NCBI GenBank assembly: GCA_021809435.1
Contig: JAKBAD010000005.1
Coordinates: 62,001 to 126,000 of the forward strand
Reading direction: 5' to 3'
DNA: 64,000 bases
Source: Pseudomonadota bacterium
Lineage (GTDB): Bacteria; Pseudomonadota; Alphaproteobacteria; Acetobacterales; Acetobacteraceae
Positions 1-10,446 of this stretch are shown piece after piece. The number at the start of each line of letters is the position of its first letter. Position 1 is the first letter of the stretch. The translations under genes and the position numbers were made by a program. Below the pieces are notes generated by a model. The model searched no databases. It saw only the letters and a list, made by a program, of their open reading frames with translations, and was not told the DNA's origin.

Positions 1-618
1 AAACAGCCGCGCGCCCTCGAGCGCGAGGCGCCGGCCAATATCCTCGCGCGTCTGCGGATCGGCGGTGGCGGTGAGCGCCAGGCGCGGCACGCCCGGAAAC
101 CACGCCGCGAGCTTGGCCAGCTCCAGATATTCCGGCCGGAAATCATGCCCCCACTGGCTGACGCAATGCGCCTCATCGATGGCGAACAGCGCAATCTCCA
201 CCCCGTCCAGCATCTCGAGAAAATCGGGCATCAACAGCCGCTCGGGCGCGGCATAGAGCAGCTTCAGCCGCCCGGCGCGCAAATCGGCCCGCACCTCGGC
301 GCGCTCGGCGCCGCTCAGGCTGGAATTGAGCGCCGCCGCCGCCACGCCCAGCTGGCGCAAGCCCGCCACCTGGTCGCGCATCAGCGCGATCAGCGGCGAC
401 ACCACCACCCCCACGCCCCGCCGGCACAGCGCCGGCAACTGGTAGCATAATGATTTGCCACCCCCCGTCGGCATCAGCACAATCGCGTCCTGGCCCTGGG
501 TGACATGGGCAATCACCGCCGCCTGTTGGCCGCGAAAATCCTGCAGGCCAAACACCCGGCGCAGAATTTCACCAGGGTCGGCAAGGGGGCCGGGCACGGC
601 GGCGGGTGAATGATCCAT
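1..618 (-). CDS. recQ: ATP-dependent DNA helicase RecQ (N-terminal part, truncated by window edge)
   Basis: Minus-strand reading MDHSPAAVPGPLADPGEILRRVFGLQDFRGQQAAVIAHVTQGQDAIVLMPTGGGKSLCYQLPAL...FAIDEAHCVSQWGHDFRPEY: Walker A and DEAH motifs typical of RecQ. Confidence 0.93.
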   Translation of the reverse strand, partial: MDHSPAAVPGPLADPGEILRRVFGLQDFRGQQAAVIAHVTQGQDAIVLMPTGGGKSLCYQLPALCRRGVGVVVSPLIALMRDQVAGLRQLGVAAAALNSSLSGAERAEVRADLRAGRLKLLYAAPERLLMPDFLEMLDGVEIALFAIDEAHCVSQWGHDFRPEYLELAKLAAWFPGVPRLALTATADPQTREDIGRRLALEGARLF

Positions 619-717
619 GGCCTCAGCCTATAAATGCTCATCCGCCGCGCGCAACCGCCCCAGCGGTTTGACCCGCCCGGCCTTTGCCTCTACGCCAAGG
701 GCGGAGAGACCGCACCC

Positions 718-1230
718 ATGACCCCTGCCCGCCTCATCGAAGCTGTTTTATATGCCGGCCGCTGGCTGATCGTGCCGGTTTATGTCGCCATGCTCGGGCT
801 GCTGGGCACGTTGGTGTGGTTCTTCCTGGTCGAGCTCTGGCACTCCCTGCCCGATATTCCGGGCATGACCGAAAACGGCCTGATCATGCTGGCCCTCACC
901 CTCATCGACCTCTCCCTCACCGCCAATCTGGTCATGCTGGTCATTTTGGCCGGCTATGAAAACTTCGTCCGCCGCGGTGATTTCGGCGATGACAGCCGCC
1001 CCGGATGGCTGGGCAAGGTGGATTTCGCCGGGCTCAAGCTCAAGCTGCTCGGCGCCATCACAGTCATCGCCGCCGTCGATCTGCTGCGTTCCTTCCTCGA
1101 CATCGCCAACCAGACCGACCGCGACCTGCTCTGGCAGGTGGTGATCGTGGCGGTGTTCGGGCTCCTCGCCCTGCTCTTCGCGCTCACCGACTGGATCGCC
1201 GACCTCGCCCACCCGCCCGCGCGGGAGTAG
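718..1230 (+). CDS. UPF0114/YqhA-family inner membrane protein
   Basis: ORF 634-1230, likely start at internal ATG 718 (MTPARLIEAVLYAGRWLIVPVYVAM...); hydrophobic profile and YqhA-like motifs. Confidence 0.8.
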   Translation: MTPARLIEAVLYAGRWLIVPVYVAMLGLLGTLVWFFLVELWHSLPDIPGMTENGLIMLALTLIDLSLTANLVMLVILAGYENFVRRGDFGDDSRPGWLGKVDFAGLKLKLLGAITVIAAVDLLRSFLDIANQTDRDLLWQVVIVAVFGLLALLFALTDWIADLAHPPARE

Positions 1231-1263
1231 CCTCCGCGGGGCGCGACCGGCGTCTGAACCGCC

Positions 1264-1773
1264 CTACCCCGGCAAATGGCAACCGGGTAGAATCTGGCCC
1301 GCGAAAGCTCGCCAGTTTTGGGTCTCGCCCAGCAGCGGCGTCAGCACATAGCCGCGCAAAGCCAGCCGCCCGGCATCGCGCCACAGTTTGGCGCGATAGC
1401 GCGTGCCCGTGCGCGGATCGAGCACCTCACCCTGCCAACTGCCATCAGATGTTGGGGTAACGGTAATGATCGTCTCCCCGCATTGCGCCCGGCCCCGCCA
1501 ATCCAGCGGCTCAGGGTCGTTCGGGTGGTCGAACACCATGCCGACGATCCGTCCGCATTCCGCCGCCCCGCAGGGCGCGAGCGCGATGACGGCCTGATGA
1601 TCGGCGGTGAGCCACTGCCCGCTCACGGGCTGGGGGGCGCTGGCAGCGCCAGCGGCGGCACCCACCAGGATGCCGCCGCCCAAAAGCGCCGCCGCGAGAA
1701 CACGGCGAAACAATAAAATCTCCCAGACGGCGCCGATTTTTGCTTTGGCAAATCCGTCACGCGTGACTAGCAA
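1264..1773 (-). CDS. DUF2147-like exported protein
   Basis: 169 aa; hydrophobic N-terminus and GQWLTADHQAVIALAPCG...CGRIVG pattern. Confidence 0.7.
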   Translation of the reverse strand: MLVTRDGFAKAKIGAVWEILLFRRVLAAALLGGGILVGAAAGAASAPQPVSGQWLTADHQAVIALAPCGAAECGRIVGMVFDHPNDPEPLDWRGRAQCGETIITVTPTSDGSWQGEVLDPRTGTRYRAKLWRDAGRLALRGYVLTPLLGETQNWRAFAGQILPGCHLPG

Positions 1774-1855
1774 ATGCGCCGCCGCGCGGGCCAGCCAAAA
1801 ATGCCCTTCGCCTCACGTTTTCGCAGGGCTGTTGCCAAAATGCTGCAGGCCGGGC

Positions 1856-3766
1856 TCAGCCGAGCGCCAGGGCATAGAGCATATAGCCATCGGCGGTTGC
1901 GCCCATGGCGCTCACGCCCGCCTGGCGTGTCAGGTAAGCCTGCGCCGCCGGCGCGCTTTCAAACATCACCGTCACCGGCGCGGGTGGGGTGGCGAAGGAC
2001 CACACCTCCGGCACGGCCACGCGCAGGCTCCGGTGGGCCAGAATATAGCGCGTCAGCACATCGCGCACCTGGTCGGGGGCGCGCAGCACCACGGCGCCGG
2101 GCTCGCGGGCAAACGCCGAATCCGCCCGGTAATTATTGGTGACAACGATAAATTCCTGTCCATCCGTCACCGCCTCGCCCCGCCAGGCCAAATTGACAAT
2201 CCGCCCGCCCGCCATCCGGTCATCACGCCAGGCCGGGCGGGTGATATCGATCTGATATGTCACCCCCGAGATGACATCGAAACTATAAGAGGGCACACGC
2301 CGCCTGAGCAGCCATTGCGGCGCCGGGTTATCGGCATCGATATGGTTGAAAATCTCCGCCGAGGCTTCCAGCCACGCCTTCAGCCGCGCCCCCGTCACCC
2401 GCACCGCGCACACCGTGTTCGGATACATATAGAGATCCGCGACATCCTTGACCGCGATGGTCCCGGCATCGAGATCGACATAATTTTCCGGGCTCTGATA
2501 CCCCTCCCTGAACGGCGCCGCGGCCGAGAGCAGCGGCAGGCCGCGCAGGGCCTCGGGCAGCAAGGGCGCGGCGTACCAGCTCTGCGCCGCGTTCACCAGC
2601 GCCAGAGACGGGTCTGTGCCGATCAGCGCGCCATAGGAATTCACCGGCTGGCTCAGCGTGCCAATGGGCTCGCGGATCCAGCTCAGCACCCGGATCTGGT
2701 CGGGCTTGGTGGCCTCATCAACCGCCGCGTCATCGGTGGTCAGGGCGGTCACGTCCGTGCCCTGGCGTTGGGCAATGGCGCGCGTGCCGCAGGCAAAGCC
2801 GGTCACCGCCCATTTGCCCGCCGCGCGCCTCAGCGTCAGGTCAATCACCCCCAGCTCCGCGCCCCAAAATCCCGGCATCACCGCCGGCACGCCATTCAGC
2901 GTGCCGTTCACCGCGTCCACCCCTTCGCCGCTCTCATAATCATCGCCGGGAAACACACGGTGCGAATGGCCGGTGATGATGGCATCGATCCCCGGCACCG
3001 CCGAGAGATACAGGCTGGCATTTTCCTCACCCCCCTGGCGCGGCCGGGTGGAAATGCCCGAATGCGACAGCGCGATGACCAGATCGGCCTCGGCGCGCAA
3101 GGCGGGCAAAAACCGCTCCGCCGCCTCAACAATATCGGCGCTCCGCGCCCGCCCGCTCAAATGGTCGCGGTCCCAATCCACGATCTGGGGCGGCAAAAAC
3201 CCGATCACCCCGATTTTCAGCGCCACCTTGGTGCCATCATCGGCGGTGAAGGCGCGGGTGAGCAGCAGGGTCGGCGGCAAAATCGGCTCGCCCGCGTCAT
3301 CGAGGTAATTGGCCGAGCAATAAGGGTAATTCGCCCCCGCCAGGGCGCGGCGCATATAGTCCGTGCCGTAATTGAACTCATGGTTGCCAAGTGTGGCGGC
3401 GTCATAGCCCAGCAAATTCATCGCGCGCACCAGCGGGTGGCGCCCATCGGCCGGAAACGCCCCGGGCTGGGCGACAAAATCGGCCAGCGGATTGCCCTGA
3501 ATGAGGTCGCCATTGTCAAACAGCAGGCAATTCGCCGCCTCCGCCCGCGCCGCGCCAATCAGCGAGGCAATGCGCGTGAAGCCGACCGTGTCATCGGGCT
3601 GATCGCGCCAGTAATCATAAGCCTCGACAAAACTGTGCAAATCGGAGGTCGCCAGAATGCGCAGCGTCAACATGTCCGCCGTTCCGGCCCTGGCGGCGCC
3701 TGGCAGCGCCACCAGCGGGGCGGCTTGCAGCAGGCGGCGGCGGGTGGGGGCTGAAAGGGTCATCAT
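1856..3766 (-). CDS. cpdB: 2',3'-cyclic-nucleotide 2'-phosphodiesterase / 3'-nucleotidase (5'-nucleotidase family)
   Basis: TAT-like leader RRRLLQAAPLVALPG; LRILATSDLHSFV, FDNGDLIQGNPLADF, LGNHEFNYG, ITGHSHRVFPG metallophosphatase motifs. Confidence 0.85.
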   Translation of the reverse strand: MMTLSAPTRRRLLQAAPLVALPGAARAGTADMLTLRILATSDLHSFVEAYDYWRDQPDDTVGFTRIASLIGAARAEAANCLLFDNGDLIQGNPLADFVAQPGAFPADGRHPLVRAMNLLGYDAATLGNHEFNYGTDYMRRALAGANYPYCSANYLDDAGEPILPPTLLLTRAFTADDGTKVALKIGVIGFLPPQIVDWDRDHLSGRARSADIVEAAERFLPALRAEADLVIALSHSGISTRPRQGGEENASLYLSAVPGIDAIITGHSHRVFPGDDYESGEGVDAVNGTLNGVPAVMPGFWGAELGVIDLTLRRAAGKWAVTGFACGTRAIAQRQGTDVTALTTDDAAVDEATKPDQIRVLSWIREPIGTLSQPVNSYGALIGTDPSLALVNAAQSWYAAPLLPEALRGLPLLSAAAPFREGYQSPENYVDLDAGTIAVKDVADLYMYPNTVCAVRVTGARLKAWLEASAEIFNHIDADNPAPQWLLRRRVPSYSFDVISGVTYQIDITRPAWRDDRMAGGRIVNLAWRGEAVTDGQEFIVVTNNYRADSAFAREPGAVVLRAPDQVRDVLTRYILAHRSLRVAVPEVWSFATPPAPVTVMFESAPAAQAYLTRQAGVSAMGATADGYMLYALALG

Positions 3767-3902
3767 GGCCTGCCTCGCACGAAAACCCAGGGTTGAAAAG
3801 CCAACTCAGCAATGGTTGCTGATTTAAATCATTTCCTCTCGGCAAAAAATCGTCGTACCACTTGCTTACGGCTGTGACATTCAAAAAAATTGGAGGCACG
3901 GG

Positions 3903-6900
3903 ATGTCGGGAACCTACTCGGGTACGATCACCACGGGGGTCACGCTCTCCCCCAGCGTCACCAGCAACACGGTCACCGGCACCATCAATGCCTATGGGCA
4001 TATCGGCACCTATGCCATCAATTATGGCGGCTCGCTCACCTCCATCAGCTTCGCCGCCGCCTTGTTCGGCCCCCAGGGCGCGCTGTTCACGGTCAATAAC
4101 AGCGGACTGATCGAGACCCAGGCCACGACCTCCACTTTCTTCGATGCCGGCATCTTCCTCGCCGAAGCCGGCACGGTGGTGAATTCCGGCAAAATCATCG
4201 GCGCCAGCGGTGTCGCCATCGATGGCATTTCCGCCACCTCCGGCGCGCTGATCGAAAATAGCGGCGCCATCAAGGGCACAATCGGCGTGGGGGCGGTGCT
4301 GTTCACGGGCGGCACCGTCGAGAATACCGGCCTCGTCCTCGGCACCGATACCGGCGTGATCTTCGATACCACCGCCGCCGGCACCATCACCAATTTGGGC
4401 GTCAACGCCACCATCGCCTCCGGGCATTATGCGGGCGTGCAGCTCCAGGGCGGCGGGCAGGTCAGCAATAGCGGGCTGATCACCGGGCTCGACGGCGGCA
4501 TCAAGCTTAAAGACACCAACGGCGGCGGCATCGTGCTCAATGCCGGCACCATCACCCAAACCGCCACCAGCCTGGGCACCAACGGCGCCTACGCCGCCAT
4601 CGATTTCAACGAGGCCCACACCGCCGCGCTCGGCAATTATGTCGGCAACACGCTGGGCGGCATGATTACGGGCCAATACGGCATCCGGTTCAACCAGAAC
4701 GGCAGCTATAGTTCCCCCGGCACCATGGCCGATACGGTCATGAATCTCGGCATCATCCAAACCTCCGCCTATGCCGCCATCGCCGACTGGTCGGGCACGC
4801 TGGTGGTGGGCAATGCGGGCAGCCTCATCTCGGCCCAGCACACCATCGGCAGCGCCACCACCGTCAACACCGCGGCGCTGGCCGGCGTGGTGGCGGGCAG
4901 CGCGGGGTATGTCAACAACACCATCGGCGGGGTCATCTCGGGCGATTGGGGCGTCAGGCTCGGCTATGGCGAGGTGGTCAATCAGGGCACCATCGAGGGC
5001 TGGGCGGCGCCCACCGGCAAGGCCGCCTCTTATGCCGGCATCTATATTCAAAACGGCGGCACGGTGCTCAACAAAACCGGCGGGCTGGTCTCGGGCGCCT
5101 CGGGCGTGCGCATGGGCGCCAACGGCACCGACCTTATCAACAATGCCGGCCTCATCAGCGCCAGCAAGGGCGTCGGCGTTTACAGCTACCAGGGCGCCAG
5201 CATCATCAACACGGGCACCATCACCGGCCCCCATGCCGGCATCGCCACTGGCGCCCACGGCACGGGGGCGGGCAGCGTCACCAATAGCGGGCTGGTGCAA
5301 TCCACCGATAACAGCTTCACCCATAACGGCACGCTGGTCTTTGGCAGCGCCATCGACCTGCTGGGCGGCGGCGGCGCCACCAACCTGCAAGGCGGCACAC
5401 TCATCGGCGGCATCGGCGTTTATCTCGACGCCACCAACGCCAGCAACATCATCAGCAATGCCGGGCTGATCGAGGGCACCTATAAAGCCGGCATCCTGCT
5501 CGGCGGCCCGGCCGGCGCGCTGGCCACCAACAGCGGCACGGTCACCGGCGCGGGGGCGGGCATTTACGGCCGCACCGCCGGCGATACGGTCATCAATAGC
5601 GGCTATATATCGGGCGGCACCATGGGCGTGGTGCTCAGCCAGGGCGGCACGGTCATTGAGTCGGGCACCATCATCGGCGGCACCGACGCGATCAATCTGG
5701 CCGGCGGCAACGATGAGCTGATCCTCCAGCCCGGCGCGCATATCTCGGGCGGCATCGTCGCCACCGGCGCCAGCGCCGTGCTCGACCTGGCCTCCGCCGC
5801 CTCCGCCGCCAGCTTCAACATGGGCGGCACCGTCACCGGCTTCACCAACATCTTGTTCGAGGGCGGCGCGGGCTGGGTCTTATCTGGCACCCAGGCCGAG
5901 CTGGCGGGGCCGGGCGTCAGCATCGCCGGCTTTGGCACGGGCGACACGCTGGTCATCGAAGGCTTCACCGCCAGCTCCGAAACCCTCTCGGTCAACGGCG
6001 CGCAAGATGAGCTGACCCTGTCCAACGGCGCCACCAGCCTCGTGCTCACCATCTCGGGCGCCTTCACCCCCTCGGCGCTCACCTATACCGACGTGGCGGC
6101 GGGCACCGAAATCGCCATCTGCTACCTCAAGGGCACGCGCATTCTCACCCCCACCGGCGAGGTCAAGGTCGAAGATCTGGCGATCGGCGATCTGGTGGTA
6201 ACCCGCTTTGGCGGCCTCCAGCCCATCAAATGGATCGGCCGTCAGCGCCATGAGCATGTCGGCGCCGACAAGGCGCGCGCCCCCGTGCGCATCCGCCCCA
6301 ACGCCCTGGCACCCGGCCAGCCCGCGCGCGACCTCCATGTCTCCCCCGGCCACGCCCTGCTGGTGGGCGATAAACTGCTCCTCGCCAGCCTGCTGGTGAA
6401 CGGCGTCTCCATCACCCAGGAGACCAGCGCCGGCCTCGTCGACTATTACCAGATCGAGCTCGAGCACCATGATTGCGTGGTGGCCGAGGGGGCGTTTGCC
6501 GAAACCTACGCCGATATCGGCGATCAGCGCGCCCAGTTCGACAATGCCGCCGAATTCCACACCCTCTACCCCGACCATTTACCCCCCGAGGAGCTGGAGC
6601 TCTGCGCCAAACGCCCCGAAAAGGGCGAGGCCCTGGCCACCGCGCTGCTGCCCGTCATTGCCCAAACGCGAGCGGCGCCCGGCCCGCTGCGCGGCTGGTT
6701 CGACCGCCTGACCCCTCCCCACAAGCTCGAAGGCTGGGCGCAGGATGAAGCCAACCCGGCCCTGCCCGTGCTGCTCGAGGTGCTGCTCGATGGCGAGGTG
6801 ATCGGCGAGGCGCTGGCCTGCGAGTTCCGCGCCGACCTGGCCGAGGCCGGTATCGGCGATGGCCGCCACGGCTTCGCCTGGCGCACCCCGCTGGCGCTCG

Positions 6901-7010
6901 GCGCCGACATGGCCGCCCGCCTCCATATCCGCCGCAAGGCCGATGGCGCCGCCCTGCCCAACACCGCCCCCCTGCCCGCCACCGCGCCCCGGCTGCGCGT
7001 GGTGGGCTGA
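3903..7010 (+). CDS. Beta-helix-repeat (adhesin-like) protein with C-terminal Hint domain
   Basis: Many NSG/NAGxIxG...GI repeats through about residue 620, then AICYLKGTRILTPTGEVKVEDLAIGDLVVTRFGGLQPIKWIG...HVSPGHALLVGDKLL (Hint_2-like), then a C-terminal EGWAQDE...RADLAEAGIGDGRHGF module. Confidence 0.85.
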   Translation: MSGTYSGTITTGVTLSPSVTSNTVTGTINAYGHIGTYAINYGGSLTSISFAAALFGPQGALFTVNNSGLIETQATTSTFFDAGIFLAEAGTVVNSGKIIGASGVAIDGISATSGALIENSGAIKGTIGVGAVLFTGGTVENTGLVLGTDTGVIFDTTAAGTITNLGVNATIASGHYAGVQLQGGGQVSNSGLITGLDGGIKLKDTNGGGIVLNAGTITQTATSLGTNGAYAAIDFNEAHTAALGNYVGNTLGGMITGQYGIRFNQNGSYSSPGTMADTVMNLGIIQTSAYAAIADWSGTLVVGNAGSLISAQHTIGSATTVNTAALAGVVAGSAGYVNNTIGGVISGDWGVRLGYGEVVNQGTIEGWAAPTGKAASYAGIYIQNGGTVLNKTGGLVSGASGVRMGANGTDLINNAGLISASKGVGVYSYQGASIINTGTITGPHAGIATGAHGTGAGSVTNSGLVQSTDNSFTHNGTLVFGSAIDLLGGGGATNLQGGTLIGGIGVYLDATNASNIISNAGLIEGTYKAGILLGGPAGALATNSGTVTGAGAGIYGRTAGDTVINSGYISGGTMGVVLSQGGTVIESGTIIGGTDAINLAGGNDELILQPGAHISGGIVATGASAVLDLASAASAASFNMGGTVTGFTNILFEGGAGWVLSGTQAELAGPGVSIAGFGTGDTLVIEGFTASSETLSVNGAQDELTLSNGATSLVLTISGAFTPSALTYTDVAAGTEIAICYLKGTRILTPTGEVKVEDLAIGDLVVTRFGGLQPIKWIGRQRHEHVGADKARAPVRIRPNALAPGQPARDLHVSPGHALLVGDKLLLASLLVNGVSITQETSAGLVDYYQIELEHHDCVVAEGAFAETYADIGDQRAQFDNAAEFHTLYPDHLPPEELELCAKRPEKGEALATALLPVIAQTRAAPGPLRGWFDRLTPPHKLEGWAQDEANPALPVLLEVLLDGEVIGEALACEFRADLAEAGIGDGRHGFAWRTPLALGADMAARLHIRRKADGAALPNTAPLPATAPRLRVVG

Positions 7011-7066
7011 AATTTTACCTCCGGCGCGGCCCATGCTAGTGCGGCGCCAGATAACGGAGGTTACAC

Positions 7067-8014
7067 ATGGCGCTACACGCCTTCATTTTCCCGGGCCAGG
7101 GCAGCCAGGCGGTCGGCATGGGCCGCGATCTCGCCGCGTCCTTCGCCCCCGCGCGCCACGTCTTCGAGGAAGTGGACGAGGTGCTGAAACAAAAACTCTC
7201 GAAGCTGATGTTCGAGGGCCCGTCCGATGAGCTGACCCTGACCGAGAACGCCCAACCCGCGCTCATGGCCGTGTCGCTCGCCGTGCTGCGCGTGCTCCAG
7301 CTCGAAGGCGGCATCTCGCTTGAGCGCAAGGCCAAGCTGGTCGCCGGCCATTCGCTGGGCGAATATGCCGCGCTGGCCGCCGCCGAGAGCTTCTCGGTCG
7401 CCGAGACCGCCCGCCTGCTCAAGCTGCGCGGCCAGGCCATGCAAAAGGCCGTGGCGCCGGGCATTGGCGCCATGGCGGCGCTGCTCGGCGTCGAGTTCGA
7501 GGCCGCCCGCGAGATCTGCCGCCAGGCCGAGGCCAATGGCGAGATCGTCTCGGCCGCCAACGATAATGGCGGTGGCCAGGTGGTGATTTCGGGCCACAAA
7601 ACCGCCGTCGAGCGCGCCATCGACATCGCCAAGGCCCAGGGCGTGAAGCGCGCCATGCTGCTGCCCGTGTCCGCGCCCTTCCATTGCGCCCTCATGGCCC
7701 CCGCCGCCGATGCCATGGCCGAAGCCTTCGCCAACATCCCGCCGCGCACGCCCGTGGTGCCGGTGGTGGCCAATGTCACCGCCGCCCCCACCACCGACCC
7801 CAACACCATCCGCGACCTGCTGGTGCAACAAGTCACCGCCACCGTGCGCTGGCGCGAGAGCGTGCTGGCCATGACGGCCGCGGGCATCGATAGTTTCATC
7901 GAAATCGGCGCGGGCAAGGTGCTGGCCGGTCTGGTCAAGCGCATCAGCCCCGATGCCACCACCCATTCCATCGGCTCCCCCGCCGACATCGAAGCCATTC
8001 TGAAAGTGCTCTGA
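7067..8014 (+). CDS. fabD: Malonyl-CoA:ACP transacylase
   Basis: FIFPGQGSQAVGMG, GHSLGEYAAL motifs; in fabD-fabG-acpP-fabF cluster. Confidence 0.96.
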   Translation: MALHAFIFPGQGSQAVGMGRDLAASFAPARHVFEEVDEVLKQKLSKLMFEGPSDELTLTENAQPALMAVSLAVLRVLQLEGGISLERKAKLVAGHSLGEYAALAAAESFSVAETARLLKLRGQAMQKAVAPGIGAMAALLGVEFEAAREICRQAEANGEIVSAANDNGGGQVVISGHKTAVERAIDIAKAQGVKRAMLLPVSAPFHCALMAPAADAMAEAFANIPPRTPVVPVVANVTAAPTTDPNTIRDLLVQQVTATVRWRESVLAMTAAGIDSFIEIGAGKVLAGLVKRISPDATTHSIGSPADIEAILKVL

Positions 8015-8016
8015 TC

Positions 8017-8754
8017 ATGTTCGACCTGACCGGCAAAACCGCGCTGATCACCGGCGCCTCGGGCGGCATCGGCGCCGAGATCGCGCGCGTGCTGCACCGC
8101 CAGGGCGCGGTGGTCGCGCTCTCGGGCACGCGCCGTGAGGCGCTCGACACGCTCGCCGCCGAGCTGGCCACGCGCGTGCACGTGCTGCCCGCCGACCTCT
8201 CGCAGCCCGAAGAGGCCGCCCGCCTGATCACCGAGGCCGAGGCCGCCATGGGCAAGGTCGATATTCTCGTCAACAATGCCGGCCTCACCAAGGATGGTCT
8301 GGCCATGCGCATGTCGGACGCCGACTGGGAGAAAGTGCTGAGCGTCGATCTCTCGGCGCCCTTCCGCCTCATCCGCGCGGCGCTCAAATTCATGCTCAAG
8401 CGCAAATCGGGGCGCATCATCAATATCGGCTCCATCGTCGGCACCACCGGCAATCCGGGCCAGGCCAATTATTGCGCGGCCAAGGCCGGGCTCATCGGCC
8501 TCACCAAATCGCTGGCGCAGGAAGTCGCCTCGCGTAACATTACCGTGAACCTGGTGGCGCCGGGCTTCATCGCAACCCCCATGACCGACGCCCTGAACGA
8601 CGCCCAAAAGGCTGATCTATCAGGCAAAATTCCGCTCGGCCGGCTGGGCCGGCCTGAAGACATCGCCGCCGCCGTGCTCTACCTCGCCGCCCCCGAGGCC
8701 GGCTGGGTCACGGGCACCACGCTGCATGTCAATGGCGGCATGGCCATGAGCTGA
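8017..8754 (+). CDS. fabG: 3-oxoacyl-ACP reductase
   Basis: SDR motifs TGASGGIGAEIA, NNAGLTKDGLAMRM, YCAAKAG; C-terminal VTGTTLHVNGGMAMS. Confidence 0.96.
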   Translation: MFDLTGKTALITGASGGIGAEIARVLHRQGAVVALSGTRREALDTLAAELATRVHVLPADLSQPEEAARLITEAEAAMGKVDILVNNAGLTKDGLAMRMSDADWEKVLSVDLSAPFRLIRAALKFMLKRKSGRIINIGSIVGTTGNPGQANYCAAKAGLIGLTKSLAQEVASRNITVNLVAPGFIATPMTDALNDAQKADLSGKIPLGRLGRPEDIAAAVLYLAAPEAGWVTGTTLHVNGGMAMS

Positions 8755-8777
8755 ACCGGGGCAAAACCCCGGTTTTC
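8754..8777 (+). terminator. Rho-independent-type hairpin downstream of fabG
   Basis: AACCGGGG-caaaa-CCCCGGTT followed by TT immediately after the fabG stop. Confidence 0.6.
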
Positions 8778-8904
8778 CCCGCCTCGCGCTTGGCGGCGCG
8801 CGAAAAACCATGCTAAGCGCCGCCTCAACCCGTGACGTTTTCTTTGCCACGGGTTAAGACGGCCCTGAAAATCCATCCACCACTTTGCAGGAAAGTGCAG
8901 TTTT

Positions 8905-9144
8905 ATGAGCGAAATCGCCGACAAGGTTAAGAAGATTGTTGTCGAGCACCTGGGCGTCGACGAGGCCAAGGTCACCCCGGAAGCCTCCTTCATCGACGAT
9001 CTGGGCGCTGACTCGCTCGATACCGTTGAGCTGGTGATGGCCTTCGAAGAGGCGTTCGGCGTCGAGATCCCCGAGGATGCCGCCGAGAAAATCACCACCG
9101 TCAAGGACGCCGTCGAGTATATCGAGAAGCAGAAGGCCGAGTAA
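8905..9144 (+). CDS. acpP: Acyl carrier protein
   Basis: 79 aa, [26 protein letters not shown] phosphopantetheine site. Confidence 0.97.
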   Translation: MSEIADKVKKIVVEHLGVDEAKVTPEASFIDDLGADSLDTVELVMAFEEAFGVEIPEDAAEKITTVKDAVEYIEKQKAE

Positions 9145-9186
9145 TCGGGCCTTTCGCGTCCTGAACCTGACGTCCGAGGAGTTCGC

Positions 9187-10446
9187 ATGCGCCGTGTTGT
9201 CGTAACCGGTATGGGTATCGTCAGCCCCCTGGGGCTTGGCTATGAACATGTCTGGAAGAAACTGATCGCTGGCCAGTCCGGCATCAGCGCCATCACCAAT
9301 TTCGACACCACGGAGCTCGCGGCCAAAATCGCCGGTCAGGTTCCCGCGGGCTCCAAGACCGAAGGCGCGCTCGATCTCGCCGAATGGATTCCGGTCAAGG
9401 AACTCAAGAAGATGGACCGCTTCATCCATCTCGGCATGGTGGCCGCCTCCATGGCGGTCGAGGATTCCGGCTATGTGCCGGAAACCGAGGAGCAGAAATA
9501 CCGCGCCGGCGTCATGATCGGCTCGGGGATCGGCGGTCTCCAGACCATCTATGAAACCTCGGTGCAGGTGCATGAGGGCCGCGCCAAGCGCGTCTCGCCC
9601 TTCTTCATCCCGGCCGCGCTCATCAATCTGGTCTCGGGTCAGGTCTCCATCAAATACGGGCTCAAGGGCCCCAACCATTCGGCGGTCACCGCCTGCGCCA
9701 CCGGCGTGCACGCCATTGGCGACGCCGCCCGCCTCATCGCCTTCGGCGATGCCGATGTCATGGTCGCCGGCGGCGCCGAGGCGGCGGTCAACCCGCTGGG
9801 CATCGCGGGCTTCTCCGCCGCGCGCGCCCTCTCCACCGCCTTCAATGACCGCCCGACCGAAGGCTCGCGCCCCTGGGACAAGGACCGCGACGGCTTTGTC
9901 ATGGGCGAAGGCTCGGGCGTGGTGGTGCTCGAGGACTATGAGCACGCCAAGGCCCGCGGCGCCAAAATCTACGCCGAAATCGGCGGCTATGGCATGTCGG
10001 GCGATGCCCACCACATCACCGCCCCGGCCGAGCACCATGATGGGGCGTTCCGCGCCATGAAGGCCGCGTTCAAGAATGGCGGCATCGGGCCGGAGGCGGT
10101 GGATTACATCAACGCCCACGGCACCTCGACCCCCATGGGCGACGATCTGGAACTCGAGGCGGTTGAGAACATGTTCGGCGACCACGCCAAAAAGGTCGCC
10201 ATGTCCTCCACCAAATCGGCGGTCGGGCATCTGCTCGGCGCTGCCGGCGCGGTCGAGGCGATTTTCTCCATCCTGGCGATCCGCGACAACATCGCCCCGC
10301 CGACCCTGAATTTGCACGAGCCCTCCAAGGCCTCGGTGATCGACCGCGTGGCCCTCACCGCCCAGGAGCGCAAGATCGACGTGGCGCTCTCCAACAGCTT
10401 CGGCTTTGGCGGCACCAACGCCTCGATCATCTTCAAGCGGGTTTAA
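9187..10446 (+). CDS. fabF: 3-oxoacyl-ACP synthase II
   Basis: MRRVVVTGMGIVSPLG; AVTACATGVHAIGDA active site; NAHGTSTPMGD. Confidence 0.97.
   Translation: MRRVVVTGMGIVSPLGLGYEHVWKKLIAGQSGISAITNFDTTELAAKIAGQVPAGSKTEGALDLAEWIPVKELKKMDRFIHLGMVAASMAVEDSGYVPETEEQKYRAGVMIGSGIGGLQTIYETSVQVHEGRAKRVSPFFIPAALINLVSGQVSIKYGLKGPNHSAVTACATGVHAIGDAARLIAFGDADVMVAGGAEAAVNPLGIAGFSAARALSTAFNDRPTEGSRPWDKDRDGFVMGEGSGVVVLEDYEHAKARGAKIYAEIGGYGMSGDAHHITAPAEHHDGAFRAMKAAFKNGGIGPEAVDYINAHGTSTPMGDDLELEAVENMFGDHAKKVAMSSTKSAVGHLLGAAGAVEAIFSILAIRDNIAPPTLNLHEPSKASVIDRVALTAQERKIDVALSNSFGFGGTNASIIFKRV

Noticed and set aside
1607-3754. 715-aa plus-strand ORF
   Set aside because: Antisense to cpdB-like gene; Arg/His/Gln-rich composition typical of a high-GC shadow frame.
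3615-5741. 708-aa minus-strand ORF over the Hint gene
   Set aside because: Low-complexity Ala/Gly/Asp antisense of the repeat region; no recognisable domain.
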